Assembly (NCBI GenBank): GCA_023267435.1
Contig: JAHFNH010000004.1
Span: forward strand, 11,729-75,728
DNA length: 64,000 bases
Source: Candidatus Nomurabacteria bacterium
Lineage (GTDB): Bacteria; Patescibacteria; Paceibacteria; UBA9973
Direction: 5' to 3'
The position numbers and the translations under genes were made by a program. This document shows positions 1-7,472 of the stretch, one piece after another (position 1 is the stretch's first letter; each line of letters begins with the position of its first letter). Under the pieces are notes generated by a model. That model was not told where the DNA came from, did no database searches, and saw nothing but the letters and a program-made list of their open reading frames with translations.

Positions 1-894
1 CGAGGAAAAGATTTAAATAAAAAACAAAAGAATTTTGGAGCCTTCGCCCTCGGAGGCATAAGGCAGGGAACCCACGACTCTGAAAATTCTTTTGTTTTTT
101 ACGATAAAGTTTTCGGCCCATATCCCAATGGTTCACAATTAAAAGAAGCACTAAAAATAGTGCGTCGCATTTTTCCATTTTTAGATGAAAAGAGTAAAAA
201 TAATTATGAATTTTATAGACAATTAAAACTTGTTCCTGATGAGGGTAACTATAAGAAAAACATAAAAAATATAAAGTTATTTTTTGAAGGTAAAAAGAAT
301 AAAATCTTAAAAAATTTGGAAAAAGAAATGAGGGATTGTGCAAAAAGACATGAGTTTGAGAAAGCAGGGGAAATAAAAAAACAAATTTTTGCATTAAAAC
401 ATATTCAAGATATTTCTTTAATTAAAGAAGATAAGATTACTAAAGAATTTTCTAAAGAAAATTTTCGCATTGAAGCTTATGACATAGCGCATATGAGCGG
501 GGAAAATATGGTTGGCGTGATGGTGGTCATTGAAGATGGGGAAGTGAATAAAAAAGAATACCGGAAGTTTAAGATAAAAAATTACTCAAGTTCCAATGAC
601 GTTGGTGCATTAAAAGAAGTATTAGAGCGCAGGTTTGCTCATACAGAATGGATATACCCTAAACTAATGGTGATAGACGGAGGTAAGGCTCAGTTGAATA
701 TCGTTAAAAAATTCCAAAATGAAGTTGGTTTAGCAATACCAGTTGTGTCTGTGGTGAAAGACGAAAGACATAGGCCTAAAGCTATTTTAGGTGTTTCATC
801 TGGTATCTCAGAGTCTTTGATACTTTTAGCTAATTCTGAAGCTCATAGATTTGCAATTTCGTATCATAGGAAATTACGTGGGAAGATTATATAA
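1..894 (+). CDS. uvrC: UvrABC system protein C, 5' truncated by window edge
   Basis: UvrC makes the dual incisions in nucleotide excision repair with UvrA and UvrB. The frame is open from base 1, so the true start lies before the window; the GTG at 160 is internal. Visible in order: the end of the GIY-YIG domain region (FGPYPNG), a UVR motif (about codons 100-130), and the RNase H-like endonuclease with EAYDIAHMSGE, RKFKIKNY, ERRF and IDGGKAQL. It stops just after EAHRFAISYHRK, so the C-terminal tandem HhH DNA-binding region of classical UvrC is absent. About 27 residues just before FGPY are encoded by a palindrome (19-100) and look like an insertion. Identity is secure; the loss of HhH is read directly from the stop at 892-894. 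Confidence 0.95.
   Translation, partial: RGKDLNKKQKNFGAFALGGIRQGTHDSENSFVFYDKVFGPYPNGSQLKEALKIVRRIFPFLDEKSKNNYEFYRQLKLVPDEGNYKKNIKNIKLFFEGKKNKILKNLEKEMRDCAKRHEFEKAGEIKKQIFALKHIQDISLIKEDKITKEFSKENFRIEAYDIAHMSGENMVGVMVVIEDGEVNKKEYRKFKIKNYSSSNDVGALKEVLERRFAHTEWIYPKLMVIDGGKAQLNIVKKFQNEVGLAIPVVSVVKDERHRPKAILGVSSGISESLILLANSEAHRFAISYHRKLRGKII
19..100 (+). repeat. In-frame palindromic element inside uvrC
   Basis: An 18-base arm at 19-36 is perfectly complementary to 83-100, with a 46-base loop. The element keeps the uvrC frame open and encodes about 27 residues including FGAFALG, which are not expected at this place in the family. The loop core GGAGCCTTCGCCCT recurs in mnmA (49705-49780) inside a similar hairpin read in the same frame. 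Confidence 0.8.
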
Positions 895-895
895 T
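890..895 (+). promoter_or_regulatory. -10 box for the Ddl-like gene
   Basis: TATAAT ends 7 bases before the ATG at 903 and overlaps the uvrC stop codon. The spacing predicts a leaderless transcript. No convincing -35 is seen. Confidence 0.45.
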
Positions 896-902
896 ATTAT
901 AT

Positions 903-1826
903 ATGTCTCAAGATATTACTAATAAAATAAGAGTTGGAGTGTTGAGGGGTGGTGTGGATTCATGCTATAAAAAATCTTTAACAGAAGGCGGAAACGTTAT
1001 AGCTCACATTCTTGAAAATTTATCGGATAAATATAAACCCGTTGATATTTTAATTGACACAAATGGTATCTGGCATGTGAATGGTGTCCCAATCGAACCA
1101 GAAGGAATTGCGGGCAAAGTTGATGTTATTTGGAACACGTTACATCCTAATTTATCTAAAGTTTTTAAAGATTTATCTATTCCTATAGTTGGTGTAAATT
1201 ATTTAAATTTTTTATCACCAGATAATCGAGTTATGTTAGAAAAACACATGAAAGAAATTAATGTAAAAATGCCCAGGCATTTGATTCTTCCTTTATACAA
1301 AGAAGACATTGATGGAACAAAAGAAAAATATGCGACACAAAAAGCAAAAGATGTTTTTGAAAAGTTTTCTTCACCTTGGATAGTAAGGCCTTTAGTCTCT
1401 GATGTTAGTATGGGTGTTCATATAGCAAACACTTTTCCAGAATTAGTTAATGCTATAATGGATGGTATAAAACATAATCATGGAATTGTGGTTGAAGAAT
1501 TAATAATTGGAAAGTTTGCTTCGGTGCATACACTCGCTGGTTTTAGAAATAAAGATATATATTCTTTTCCAATTATTGAAAAGTTTTCTTCATTGGAAAA
1601 AGAAAAACTTATATTTATTGCACAAAAAATATATGAACATATTGATACTAATGATTATTTGAAGACAGATTTAATTTTACATCCAACTAAAGGAATTTAT
1701 CTTTCAGATATTTCATCTTACCCTAGTTTAAGTGAAGATTCTCATTTGAATCAGTCTTGTGAATCTGTGGGTGCCAAAACTCATCATGCACTAGCTTCTA
1801 TACTAGAAGCTAGTTTTAGCGAGTAA
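903..1826 (+). CDS. D-alanine--D-alanine ligase-like ATP-grasp protein
   Basis: Of 307 residues, the N-terminus (RVGVLRGGVDS) matches the first Rossmann-like strand and Gly loop of Ddl enzymes. An ATP-grasp core follows: WIVRPLVSDVSMGVHIA corresponds to the VKP..GSS.GV stretch, VVEELIIGKFASV to the EE.i.G.E strand, and TDLILHPTKGIYLSDISSYPSLSEDSHL to the C-terminal metal-binding strand. Ddl makes the D-Ala-D-Ala dipeptide for peptidoglycan, which fits murE, murD and murC nearby. However, the usual Asn of EvNt.PG is replaced (DISSYPSL) and the HG.fGEDG segment is only WNTLHPNLSK. It may be a divergent Ddl or another ATP-grasp ligase. It follows uvrC by 8 bases but has its own -10 box. Confidence 0.65.
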   Translation: MSQDITNKIRVGVLRGGVDSCYKKSLTEGGNVIAHILENLSDKYKPVDILIDTNGIWHVNGVPIEPEGIAGKVDVIWNTLHPNLSKVFKDLSIPIVGVNYLNFLSPDNRVMLEKHMKEINVKMPRHLILPLYKEDIDGTKEKYATQKAKDVFEKFSSPWIVRPLVSDVSMGVHIANTFPELVNAIMDGIKHNHGIVVEELIIGKFASVHTLAGFRNKDIYSFPIIEKFSSLEKEKLIFIAQKIYEHIDTNDYLKTDLILHPTKGIYLSDISSYPSLSEDSHLNQSCESVGAKTHHALASILEASFSE

Positions 1827-1878
1827 AATATAGCTTTAATAATTAGAATATTTAACTAGCTGTTCTTTGTTTTTGTGA

Positions 1879-1884
1879 TATAAT
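1879..1884 (+). promoter_or_regulatory. -10 box upstream of candidate small RNA
   Basis: A perfect TATAAT lies about 7 bases before the proposed RNA start. The -35 region is weak. Confidence 0.45.
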
Positions 1885-1890
1885 TTTAAA

Positions 1891-2025
1891 CGTAGAATTG
1901 TTTTTATCTGTGGCGGGTTATCGCACTCACATAGGCACATATGTTGGAGGTTAGCCATAACCCGCCTCAAATGAAAGCAATTTTTAAAAAAACTACATTA
2001 AAGTAAAACTTAATGTAGTTTTTTT
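1891..2025 (+). ncRNA. Candidate small structured RNA
   Basis: No reading frame of note occurs here. A TATAAT box precedes it, a 9-bp perfect stem (GGCGGGTTA 1912-1920 with TAACCCGCC 1958-1966) encloses 37 bases, and a strong intrinsic terminator ends it. The GC-rich stem is conspicuous in an AT-rich intergenic region. It does not show the conserved tetraloop region of SRP RNA or the landmarks of tmRNA or RNase P RNA, so its class is unknown. Confidence 0.5.
1986..2025 (+). terminator. Intrinsic terminator of the small RNA
   Basis: A-rich arm AAAAAAACTACATTAA (1986-2001) pairs perfectly with TTAATGTAGTTTTTTT (2010-2025), which ends in a T run. It could work in both directions. Confidence 0.85.
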
Positions 2026-2140
2026 ATTTTTTATCAAATATATGTTTGATGAAAAAGTTTTTATGATTTTTTATAAAAAATAAAATTATAGAGTTATCCA
2101 CAGTTTTTGTTTTAAAAATGTTGTCTTATGGTTTGATATG

Positions 2141-2248
2141 CGCGATAATTAAATTAGTTCTCCGCAATAATTATTTTGAAAATGTTTTTTACTAAATATT
2201 TTTGAGGTCGTGATTATTGCAAACCAAATTAAAAATTTAATTTTCGCG
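2141..2248 (+). ncRNA. Candidate long-hairpin RNA or leader
   Basis: The outer arms CGCGATAATTAAAT (2141-2154) and ATTTAATTTTCGCG (2235-2248) pair at 13 of 14 positions. The inner arms GCAATAAT (2164-2171) and ATTATTGC (2213-2220) pair perfectly. The result is a rod of about 108 bases with an internal loop, upstream of the Lys/Ala peptide gene. It may be the leader of that gene or an independent RNA; the rod-with-bubble shape recalls 6S RNA, but no conserved sequence supports that. Confidence 0.35.
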
Positions 2249-2281
2249 AAATCTGTTTTTACAGATACAGCGACAAATAAT

Positions 2282-2353
2282 ATGGCAGCAAAAAAGAAAG
2301 CAAAGAAAGTGGCAAAGAAGGCCGCAAAGAAATCAGCAAAAAAGAGAGCTTAA
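2282..2353 (+). CDS. Tiny Lys/Ala-rich basic peptide (histone H1-like)
   Basis: A 23-residue frame consists almost only of Lys, Ala and a few Val, Ser and Arg, with repeated AKK/AAKK units. This is the composition of the C-terminal tails of bacterial histone H1-like nucleoid proteins, here without any other domain. It stands alone between a predicted structured RNA and an intrinsic terminator, which suggests a short dedicated transcript. If made, it would probably bind nucleic acid by charge. A translated role is inferred from the unusual codon content and the downstream terminator only. Confidence 0.55.
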   Translation: MAAKKKAKKVAKKAAKKSAKKRA

Positions 2354-2362
2354 TACTCTTTT

Positions 2363-2397
2363 AAAAAATCTCTCGATGAAAATCGGGGGATTTTTTT
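2363..2397 (+). terminator. Intrinsic terminator after the Lys/Ala peptide
   Basis: AAAAAATCTCTCGAT pairs (with G-U) with ATCGGGGGATTTTTTT, loop GAAA, followed by T-rich sequence. Confidence 0.85.
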
Positions 2398-2400
2398 ATT

Positions 2401-2443
2401 GTGCATCTTCGGCACATCCGCCGTCGAGGCGGATTTATAATTA
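2401..2443 (+). repeat. GC-rich leader hairpin repeat, copy 1 (before secA)
   Basis: It contains the hairpins GTGC-atcttcg-GCAC and ATCCGCC-gtcga-GGCGGAT followed by ttataatta. Closely similar blocks precede a pilin gene (22235-22275) and typA (43340-43380). Confidence 0.6.
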
Positions 2444-2469
2444 ATGAAAATTATGTTATTATAGGGGTT

Positions 2470-4911
2470 ATGACATTATTCAGCAAAATTTTCGGGGATA
2501 CGAGCTCAAAGTTCATAAAAGATGCTCAAAATATAGTGGAAAAAGTAAATGCCTGGGAGGCTGAAATTTCAAAGTTGCAGGATTTAGATTTTCCAAAAAA
2601 AACGCAAGAGTTTAAAGACAGACTCTTAAAAGATGAAACTTTAGATGATATTTTACCGGAAGCTTTTGCTTTAGTTCGTGAAGCAGGAAAGAGGTGTTTA
2701 AACGAGAGACATTATGATGTTCAGCTTGTTGGAGGCTTGGTTTTACATAAAGGAAAGATTTCTGAGATGAAAACAGGTGAAGGTAAAACTTTAGTTGCAA
2801 CTTTGCCAGCATATCTAAATGCATTAACGGGTCTTGGTGTGCATATTGTTACAGTCAATGATTATCTTTCACGCAGAGATGCGGTTTTGATGGGTCAAGT
2901 ATATAATTTTCTCGGTCTTTCTGTTGGCGTTATAAATTCTCAAAATGTTTCTTATTTATATGACGCTAGTCATATTGAAGAAGACAAGGAACGTGACATT
3001 ATTGGAGAATTTAAAATTTTTTATGATTTCTTAAAACCATGTTCACGACAGCAAGCTTATGCTGCAGACATTACCTACGGGACAAATCATGAATATGGCT
3101 TCGATTATTTAAGAGATAATTTAGCGACATCAATAAATGATCTTGTTCAAAGAGAACACAATTTTGCAATCGTTGACGAAGTGGACTCTATTTTAATAGA
3201 TGAAGCTCGTACTCCGCTTATTATTTCTTCTGCTTCCGGAGATTCTGAAGATTTTTATGTTAGATTTTATGAAATTGCCAAACAGCTCAAAAGAGATGTT
3301 GATTATAATGTAGATGAAAAATTAAAGGCGATAACTTTGACTGACGAAGGTATAACTAAAGCAGAAAATTTGCTCGGTATTGAAAATATTTATACCGAAA
3401 AGGGTATTAAATATGTGCATCATCTAGAGACTGCGGTAAAAGCTCAGGCTATTTTTGAACGTGATAAGGATTATGTTGTGAAAGAAGGTGAAGTGATTAT
3501 AGTTGACCCTTTTACTGGACGTCTTCAACCAGGCAGGCGCTGGTCTGAAGGAATTCACCAGGCTATTGAGGCGAAAGAAGGCGTAAAAATTGAAAAGGAA
3601 ACACGTTCGTCTGGATCTATAACTTTCCAAAACTATTTCAGATTTTATAAAAAGTTATCAGGTATGACTGGTACAGCTTTGACTTCCGCGGAAGAATTTT
3701 TGAAAGTTTACGGTTTAGATGTAGTGGTGGTCCCAACTAATCGACCTGTTGTCCGTGCTGATCATTCAGATCTTATTTTCCAGACAGAAAAGGGAAAATT
3801 CCAAGCTATTGCTAAAAAAGTAAAAGAGTTAAATAGTAAAGGTCAGCCAGTTCTTATTGGTACTATTTCCATTGAAAAGAATGAACTTTTGTCTGTTTAC
3901 TTAAAACAGGAAGGCGTGCCCCATACAATTTTAAATGCAAAAAATCACGAGAGAGAAGGTGAAATTATTGCTCAAGCTGGAAAAAGAGGCGCAGTGACTA
4001 TTGCTACAAACATGGCTGGTCGCGGAATCGACATAAAACTAGGTGGTAATCCAATGATTAAAGAAGAATGTGAAATTGTTAAAGATGCCGGTGGTCTTTT
4101 TGTTCTCGGTACTGAAAGACATGAAGCTCGAAGAATAGACAATCAGTTGAGAGGACGTGCAGGTCGTCAGGGAGATCCTGGTGAAACCCAGTTTTATGTT
4201 TCTCTTGAAGATGATTTGATGCGTATTTTCGGTTCTGAAAGAATAAAAACAATGATGGGACGTTTTGGTATTCCAGAAGAGCAGCCTATAGAGAATCGTT
4301 TTATCAATAGAACCTTAGAAGGCGCACAAGCTAAAATCGAAGGTTTTCACTTTGATTCTCGTAAAAGTACTCTTGAATATGATGATGTTCTTAATCATCA
4401 AAGAGAATCTATTTACGAGAGAAGGAGAAAAATGATTCACGCAGACAAGATGGAGATTGAGAATTTACTTCAAAAACTCACAGAAGAAAGAGAAGGTTCA
4501 GAAAAAACAATAAAAGATAAAAGGGAAAAATTAGGAGACGAGGCTTTCCTTGAGACAGTACGAAGAATTGCATTGTATAGTACAGACGCGCTTTGGATGG
4601 AGCATTTGGAAGCGATGGATTATTTACGTTCATCTGTGAACTTAAGAGCTTACGGTCAGCGTGAACCTATTGTTGAGTATAAAAAAGAAGGGCTTAAAAT
4701 GTTCAAGGAAATGGAAGAGGTCTTTGAAGATCAAGTTCTTTCATTAATTGAAACTATTACAGAGCCAGCTAAGCCTGAGAGTGCAGAACCTAAAGAAGTT
4801 CTAATCACAAGCCATAATGAACCTTCTGAATTTTCTGATACTGAAGCAGGCAGAAATGATCCATGCCCTTGTGGAAGCGGTAAAAAATTCAAGAAGTGTC
4901 ACGGGCAGTAA
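2470..4911 (+). CDS. secA: Preprotein translocase ATPase SecA
   Basis: SecA is the ATP-driven motor that pushes preproteins through SecYEG. The start is the ATG at 2470, giving the family-typical MTLFSKIFG; an upstream in-frame GTG would add 23 residues translated from a hairpin repeat. The 813 residues contain Walker A GEGKT (about 103-107), the DEVD box (about 236) followed by DEARTPLIIS, the RGRAGRQGDPG helicase motif (about 560), and a C-terminal zinc-binding SEC-C tail CPCGSGKKFKKCH (about 799-811). It is full length apart from a compact linker. Only 3 bases separate it from murE, so secA and the mur genes may be cotranscribed. Many exported or surface proteins in this window would depend on it. 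Confidence 0.98.
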   Translation: MTLFSKIFGDTSSKFIKDAQNIVEKVNAWEAEISKLQDLDFPKKTQEFKDRLLKDETLDDILPEAFALVREAGKRCLNERHYDVQLVGGLVLHKGKISEMKTGEGKTLVATLPAYLNALTGLGVHIVTVNDYLSRRDAVLMGQVYNFLGLSVGVINSQNVSYLYDASHIEEDKERDIIGEFKIFYDFLKPCSRQQAYAADITYGTNHEYGFDYLRDNLATSINDLVQREHNFAIVDEVDSILIDEARTPLIISSASGDSEDFYVRFYEIAKQLKRDVDYNVDEKLKAITLTDEGITKAENLLGIENIYTEKGIKYVHHLETAVKAQAIFERDKDYVVKEGEVIIVDPFTGRLQPGRRWSEGIHQAIEAKEGVKIEKETRSSGSITFQNYFRFYKKLSGMTGTALTSAEEFLKVYGLDVVVVPTNRPVVRADHSDLIFQTEKGKFQAIAKKVKELNSKGQPVLIGTISIEKNELLSVYLKQEGVPHTILNAKNHEREGEIIAQAGKRGAVTIATNMAGRGIDIKLGGNPMIKEECEIVKDAGGLFVLGTERHEARRIDNQLRGRAGRQGDPGETQFYVSLEDDLMRIFGSERIKTMMGRFGIPEEQPIENRFINRTLEGAQAKIEGFHFDSRKSTLEYDDVLNHQRESIYERRRKMIHADKMEIENLLQKLTEEREGSEKTIKDKREKLGDEAFLETVRRIALYSTDALWMEHLEAMDYLRSSVNLRAYGQREPIVEYKKEGLKMFKEMEEVFEDQVLSLIETITEPAKPESAEPKEVLITSHNEPSEFSDTEAGRNDPCPCGSGKKFKKCHGQ

Positions 4912-4914
4912 AAT

Positions 4915-6144
4915 ATGAGAGGATTGATAAAAAATCTTAAAATAAAAAGACGGGCGATCTCAACTCTAGCGGCGTTGCATTTTTATGGTAATCCATCAGC
5001 TAAATTAAAAATAGTCGGAGTGACAGGTACGAATGGTAAGACGACGACAGCGACACTTTTATATAAAATTGCTACTAGTTTAGGATATAAAGCAGGACTT
5101 ATTGGAACAGTAGAAAATATTTTGGTAGATGAAATTAGGCCATCGACACATACGACACCTGGGCCTATTCAACTCAACAAACTTCTTTCAGAAATGGCAG
5201 ACAGGAGATGCGAGTACGTTTTTATGGAAGTGTCTTCACATGCCATAGATCAAAAGCGCATTGCGGGAGTAAATTTTGTCGGAGGTATTTTTACAAATCT
5301 TACTCATGATCATTTGGATTATCATAAGAGTTTCGAAAATTATTTTTTAGCTAAGAAGAAGTTTTTTGAGCATCTTCCTAAAGATTCTTTTGCTCTTTCA
5401 AATATGGACGATGAACACGGTAAGGCGATGATTGAAAGTATTTCAGCTAGAAGATTTTTCTATGGATTTAATGGAGGCGAAGATTTTCATGGAGAAATTA
5501 ATAAATTAGATTCTAAGGGATTAGAACTTATTTTTAATGAGGAAAAAATTAAGGTAAAACTTTTAGGTAAATTTAATGCCTATAATTTACTTTCAGTTTG
5601 GAGCACTGCAAAACTTTTAGGTTTTGATATGGAAAAGGTTAAAACAATTTTGGAAGATATTGATCCTCCAAGAGGTAGGTTTGATCATTTTATGTCTCCA
5701 AATGGTGTTTTAGTTGTTGTTGATTATGCTCACACTCCGGATGCATTAGAGAAGATACTTTTAGCGGTATTGGAATTAAAAATAGAAAAGGGCAGGATTA
5801 TTTCGGTGTTTGGTTGCGGGGGAGATCGAGATCCTTTAAAACGAAGGATTATGGGAAAAATCGGAGTGACACTTTCTGACATAGCTATTTTTACATCGGA
5901 CAATCCAAGGAGTGAAGATCCTGAAAAAATTCTTATTGAAATGAAAACTGATTTGTCTATTGCTGATTCAAAAAAAGTAAAAAAGATTTCAAACCGTCGT
6001 GAAGCAATTCTTGAAGCAGTTCATTTAGCAAAGGAAGGGGATATAATTTTATGCGCCGGCAAGGGTCATGAAGATTATCAGGAAATAAAAGGAGTGAAGC
6101 ATCATTTTAATGATTTAGAAGAACTTAAAAATGCCTTTAAATAA
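4915..6144 (+). CDS. murE: UDP-MurNAc-tripeptide synthetase MurE, short form
   Basis: MurE adds the third amino acid to UDP-MurNAc-dipeptide in cytoplasmic peptidoglycan synthesis. The ATP-binding loop GVTGTNGKTTT begins near residue 35, whereas typical MurE has about 100 residues before it, so most of domain 1 (UDP-MurNAc binding) is missing. The central domain keeps HDHLDYH and the Lys of FLAKKKFF that is carbamylated in the family. The C-terminal domain has FGCGGDRDPLKR and DNPRSEDP (about 329-336); DNPR is the signature of meso-diaminopimelate-adding MurE, so a DAP-type wall is implied. It overlaps murD by 14 bases. Confidence 0.93.
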   Translation: MRGLIKNLKIKRRAISTLAALHFYGNPSAKLKIVGVTGTNGKTTTATLLYKIATSLGYKAGLIGTVENILVDEIRPSTHTTPGPIQLNKLLSEMADRRCEYVFMEVSSHAIDQKRIAGVNFVGGIFTNLTHDHLDYHKSFENYFLAKKKFFEHLPKDSFALSNMDDEHGKAMIESISARRFFYGFNGGEDFHGEINKLDSKGLELIFNEEKIKVKLLGKFNAYNLLSVWSTAKLLGFDMEKVKTILEDIDPPRGRFDHFMSPNGVLVVVDYAHTPDALEKILLAVLELKIEKGRIISVFGCGGDRDPLKRRIMGKIGVTLSDIAIFTSDNPRSEDPEKILIEMKTDLSIADSKKVKKISNRREAILEAVHLAKEGDIILCAGKGHEDYQEIKGVKHHFNDLEELKNAFK

Positions 6145-7471
6145 TTACAAGAAAATCTTTAAGAATAAAAAAATAACAGTCATGGGATTGGGTATTTTAG
6201 GGCGGGGTCTTGGATATACTAAATTCTTGGCAGAATGCGGAGCGGATTTGATTGTGACGGACTTGAAAACAAAAAAACAATTAATAACTTCAGTGAAAGC
6301 TCTTTCTAAGTTTAAAAATATAAAATTTATCTTAGGTGAGCATAGACTGGAAGATTTTAGAGATAGAGATATGATTATCAAGGCAGCCGGTGTACCATTT
6401 GATTCTATTTATATAAATGAAGCTAGAAAAAACAATATTCCAATTGAGATGGATGTTTCTCTTTTTGCTAAAACTGCACCGAAAGTAATGATTGTCGGCG
6501 TGACTGGCACGAGAGGGAAGTCAATGACGACAACTTTGATTTATGAAATTCTTAAAAAGAATGAAAAGTTCTTGAAAAGAAATGTTTTTATAGGAGGTAA
6601 TCTTCGTGGTGTAGCTACATTGCCTTTATTAAAAAAGGTTAAAGCTGGCGATATTATAGTTTGTGAACTTGATTCATGGCAATTGCAGGGTTTTGGCGAA
6701 GCAAAAATTTCTCCGCATATTTCTGTCTTTACTACTTTTATGCCGGATCATATGAATTACTATAAAAATAGTATGAAAAAGTATTTTGATGATAAAGCAA
6801 ATGTTTTTAAATATCAGAAAAAAGAAGATACTTTAATTGTGCGTCCTGATATGAAGAAATTAATTCCGAAAGGTATTAAATCAAAATTAATAGTAGTAAA
6901 CAAAAAAGATGTTTTAGGTTGGAAATTTAACGTGCCGGGGGAGCATCATCGAGAAAATTTGGCGTGTGCTGTGGCTGTGGCTAAAAATTTAGGAATTCCA
7001 GAAGTTAAAATTATCAAAGCTGTTGCTGATTTTAAAGATTTAGAAGGCCGCCTCCAGCTTTTGAAAGTGTATAAGGGTGTAAAAATATATAATGATAATA
7101 ATGCCACGACTCCCGAAGCGACTATTGCTGGAATTGAGGCATTAAAAAACGACAAGAAAAATATTGTTTTAATTTGTGGCGGAGCAGATAAAAAGCTTGA
7201 TTTAACCAACTTTGTGAAAGTAGTAAATAAATACTGTAAGGCTGTGATACTAATACCTGGCACTGGAACAGATGTTTTATTAAATAACTATAAACTAAAA
7301 GTACCCAATGAAGTTGGTAAAGATTTAAAAGATATAATAAAAAAGTCTTTAGGTCTTGCCTCAAGAGGAGATATTATTCTTTTCTCTCCAGCTTTTGCTT
7401 CATTTGGAATGTTTAATAATGAATACGAAAGAAATGATTTGTTTATGAAGATAGTTAAAAAGTTAAAGTAA
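6131..7471 (+). CDS. murD: UDP-MurNAc-L-alanine--D-glutamate ligase MurD
   Basis: MurD adds D-glutamate to UDP-MurNAc-L-Ala. The 446 residues show an N-terminal Rossmann-like domain (VMGLGILGRGLG), the Mur ligase P-loop GVTGTRGKSMTTT (about 121-133), and the central-domain PDHMNYY, followed by LEGRLQLLKVYKGVKIYNDNNATTPEA that joins to the C-terminal domain with VLICGGADKKLD. The ATG at 6131 lies inside the end of murE, consistent with translational coupling. murC starts 1 base after its stop codon. The order murE-murD-murC without mraY, murG or ftsW is a reduced dcw cluster. Confidence 0.95.
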   Translation: MPLNNYKKIFKNKKITVMGLGILGRGLGYTKFLAECGADLIVTDLKTKKQLITSVKALSKFKNIKFILGEHRLEDFRDRDMIIKAAGVPFDSIYINEARKNNIPIEMDVSLFAKTAPKVMIVGVTGTRGKSMTTTLIYEILKKNEKFLKRNVFIGGNLRGVATLPLLKKVKAGDIIVCELDSWQLQGFGEAKISPHISVFTTFMPDHMNYYKNSMKKYFDDKANVFKYQKKEDTLIVRPDMKKLIPKGIKSKLIVVNKKDVLGWKFNVPGEHHRENLACAVAVAKNLGIPEVKIIKAVADFKDLEGRLQLLKVYKGVKIYNDNNATTPEATIAGIEALKNDKKNIVLICGGADKKLDLTNFVKVVNKYCKAVILIPGTGTDVLLNNYKLKVPNEVGKDLKDIIKKSLGLASRGDIILFSPAFASFGMFNNEYERNDLFMKIVKKLK

Positions 7472-7472
7472 T

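Noticed and set aside
160..894. GTG at 160 as the start of uvrC
   Set aside because: The same frame is open to base 1 and encodes the conserved FGPYPNG just before it, so the gene is simply cut by the window edge.
2401..2469. GTG at 2401 as the start of secA
   Set aside because: It would translate a hairpin repeat; the ATG at 2470 gives the normal SecA N-terminus.
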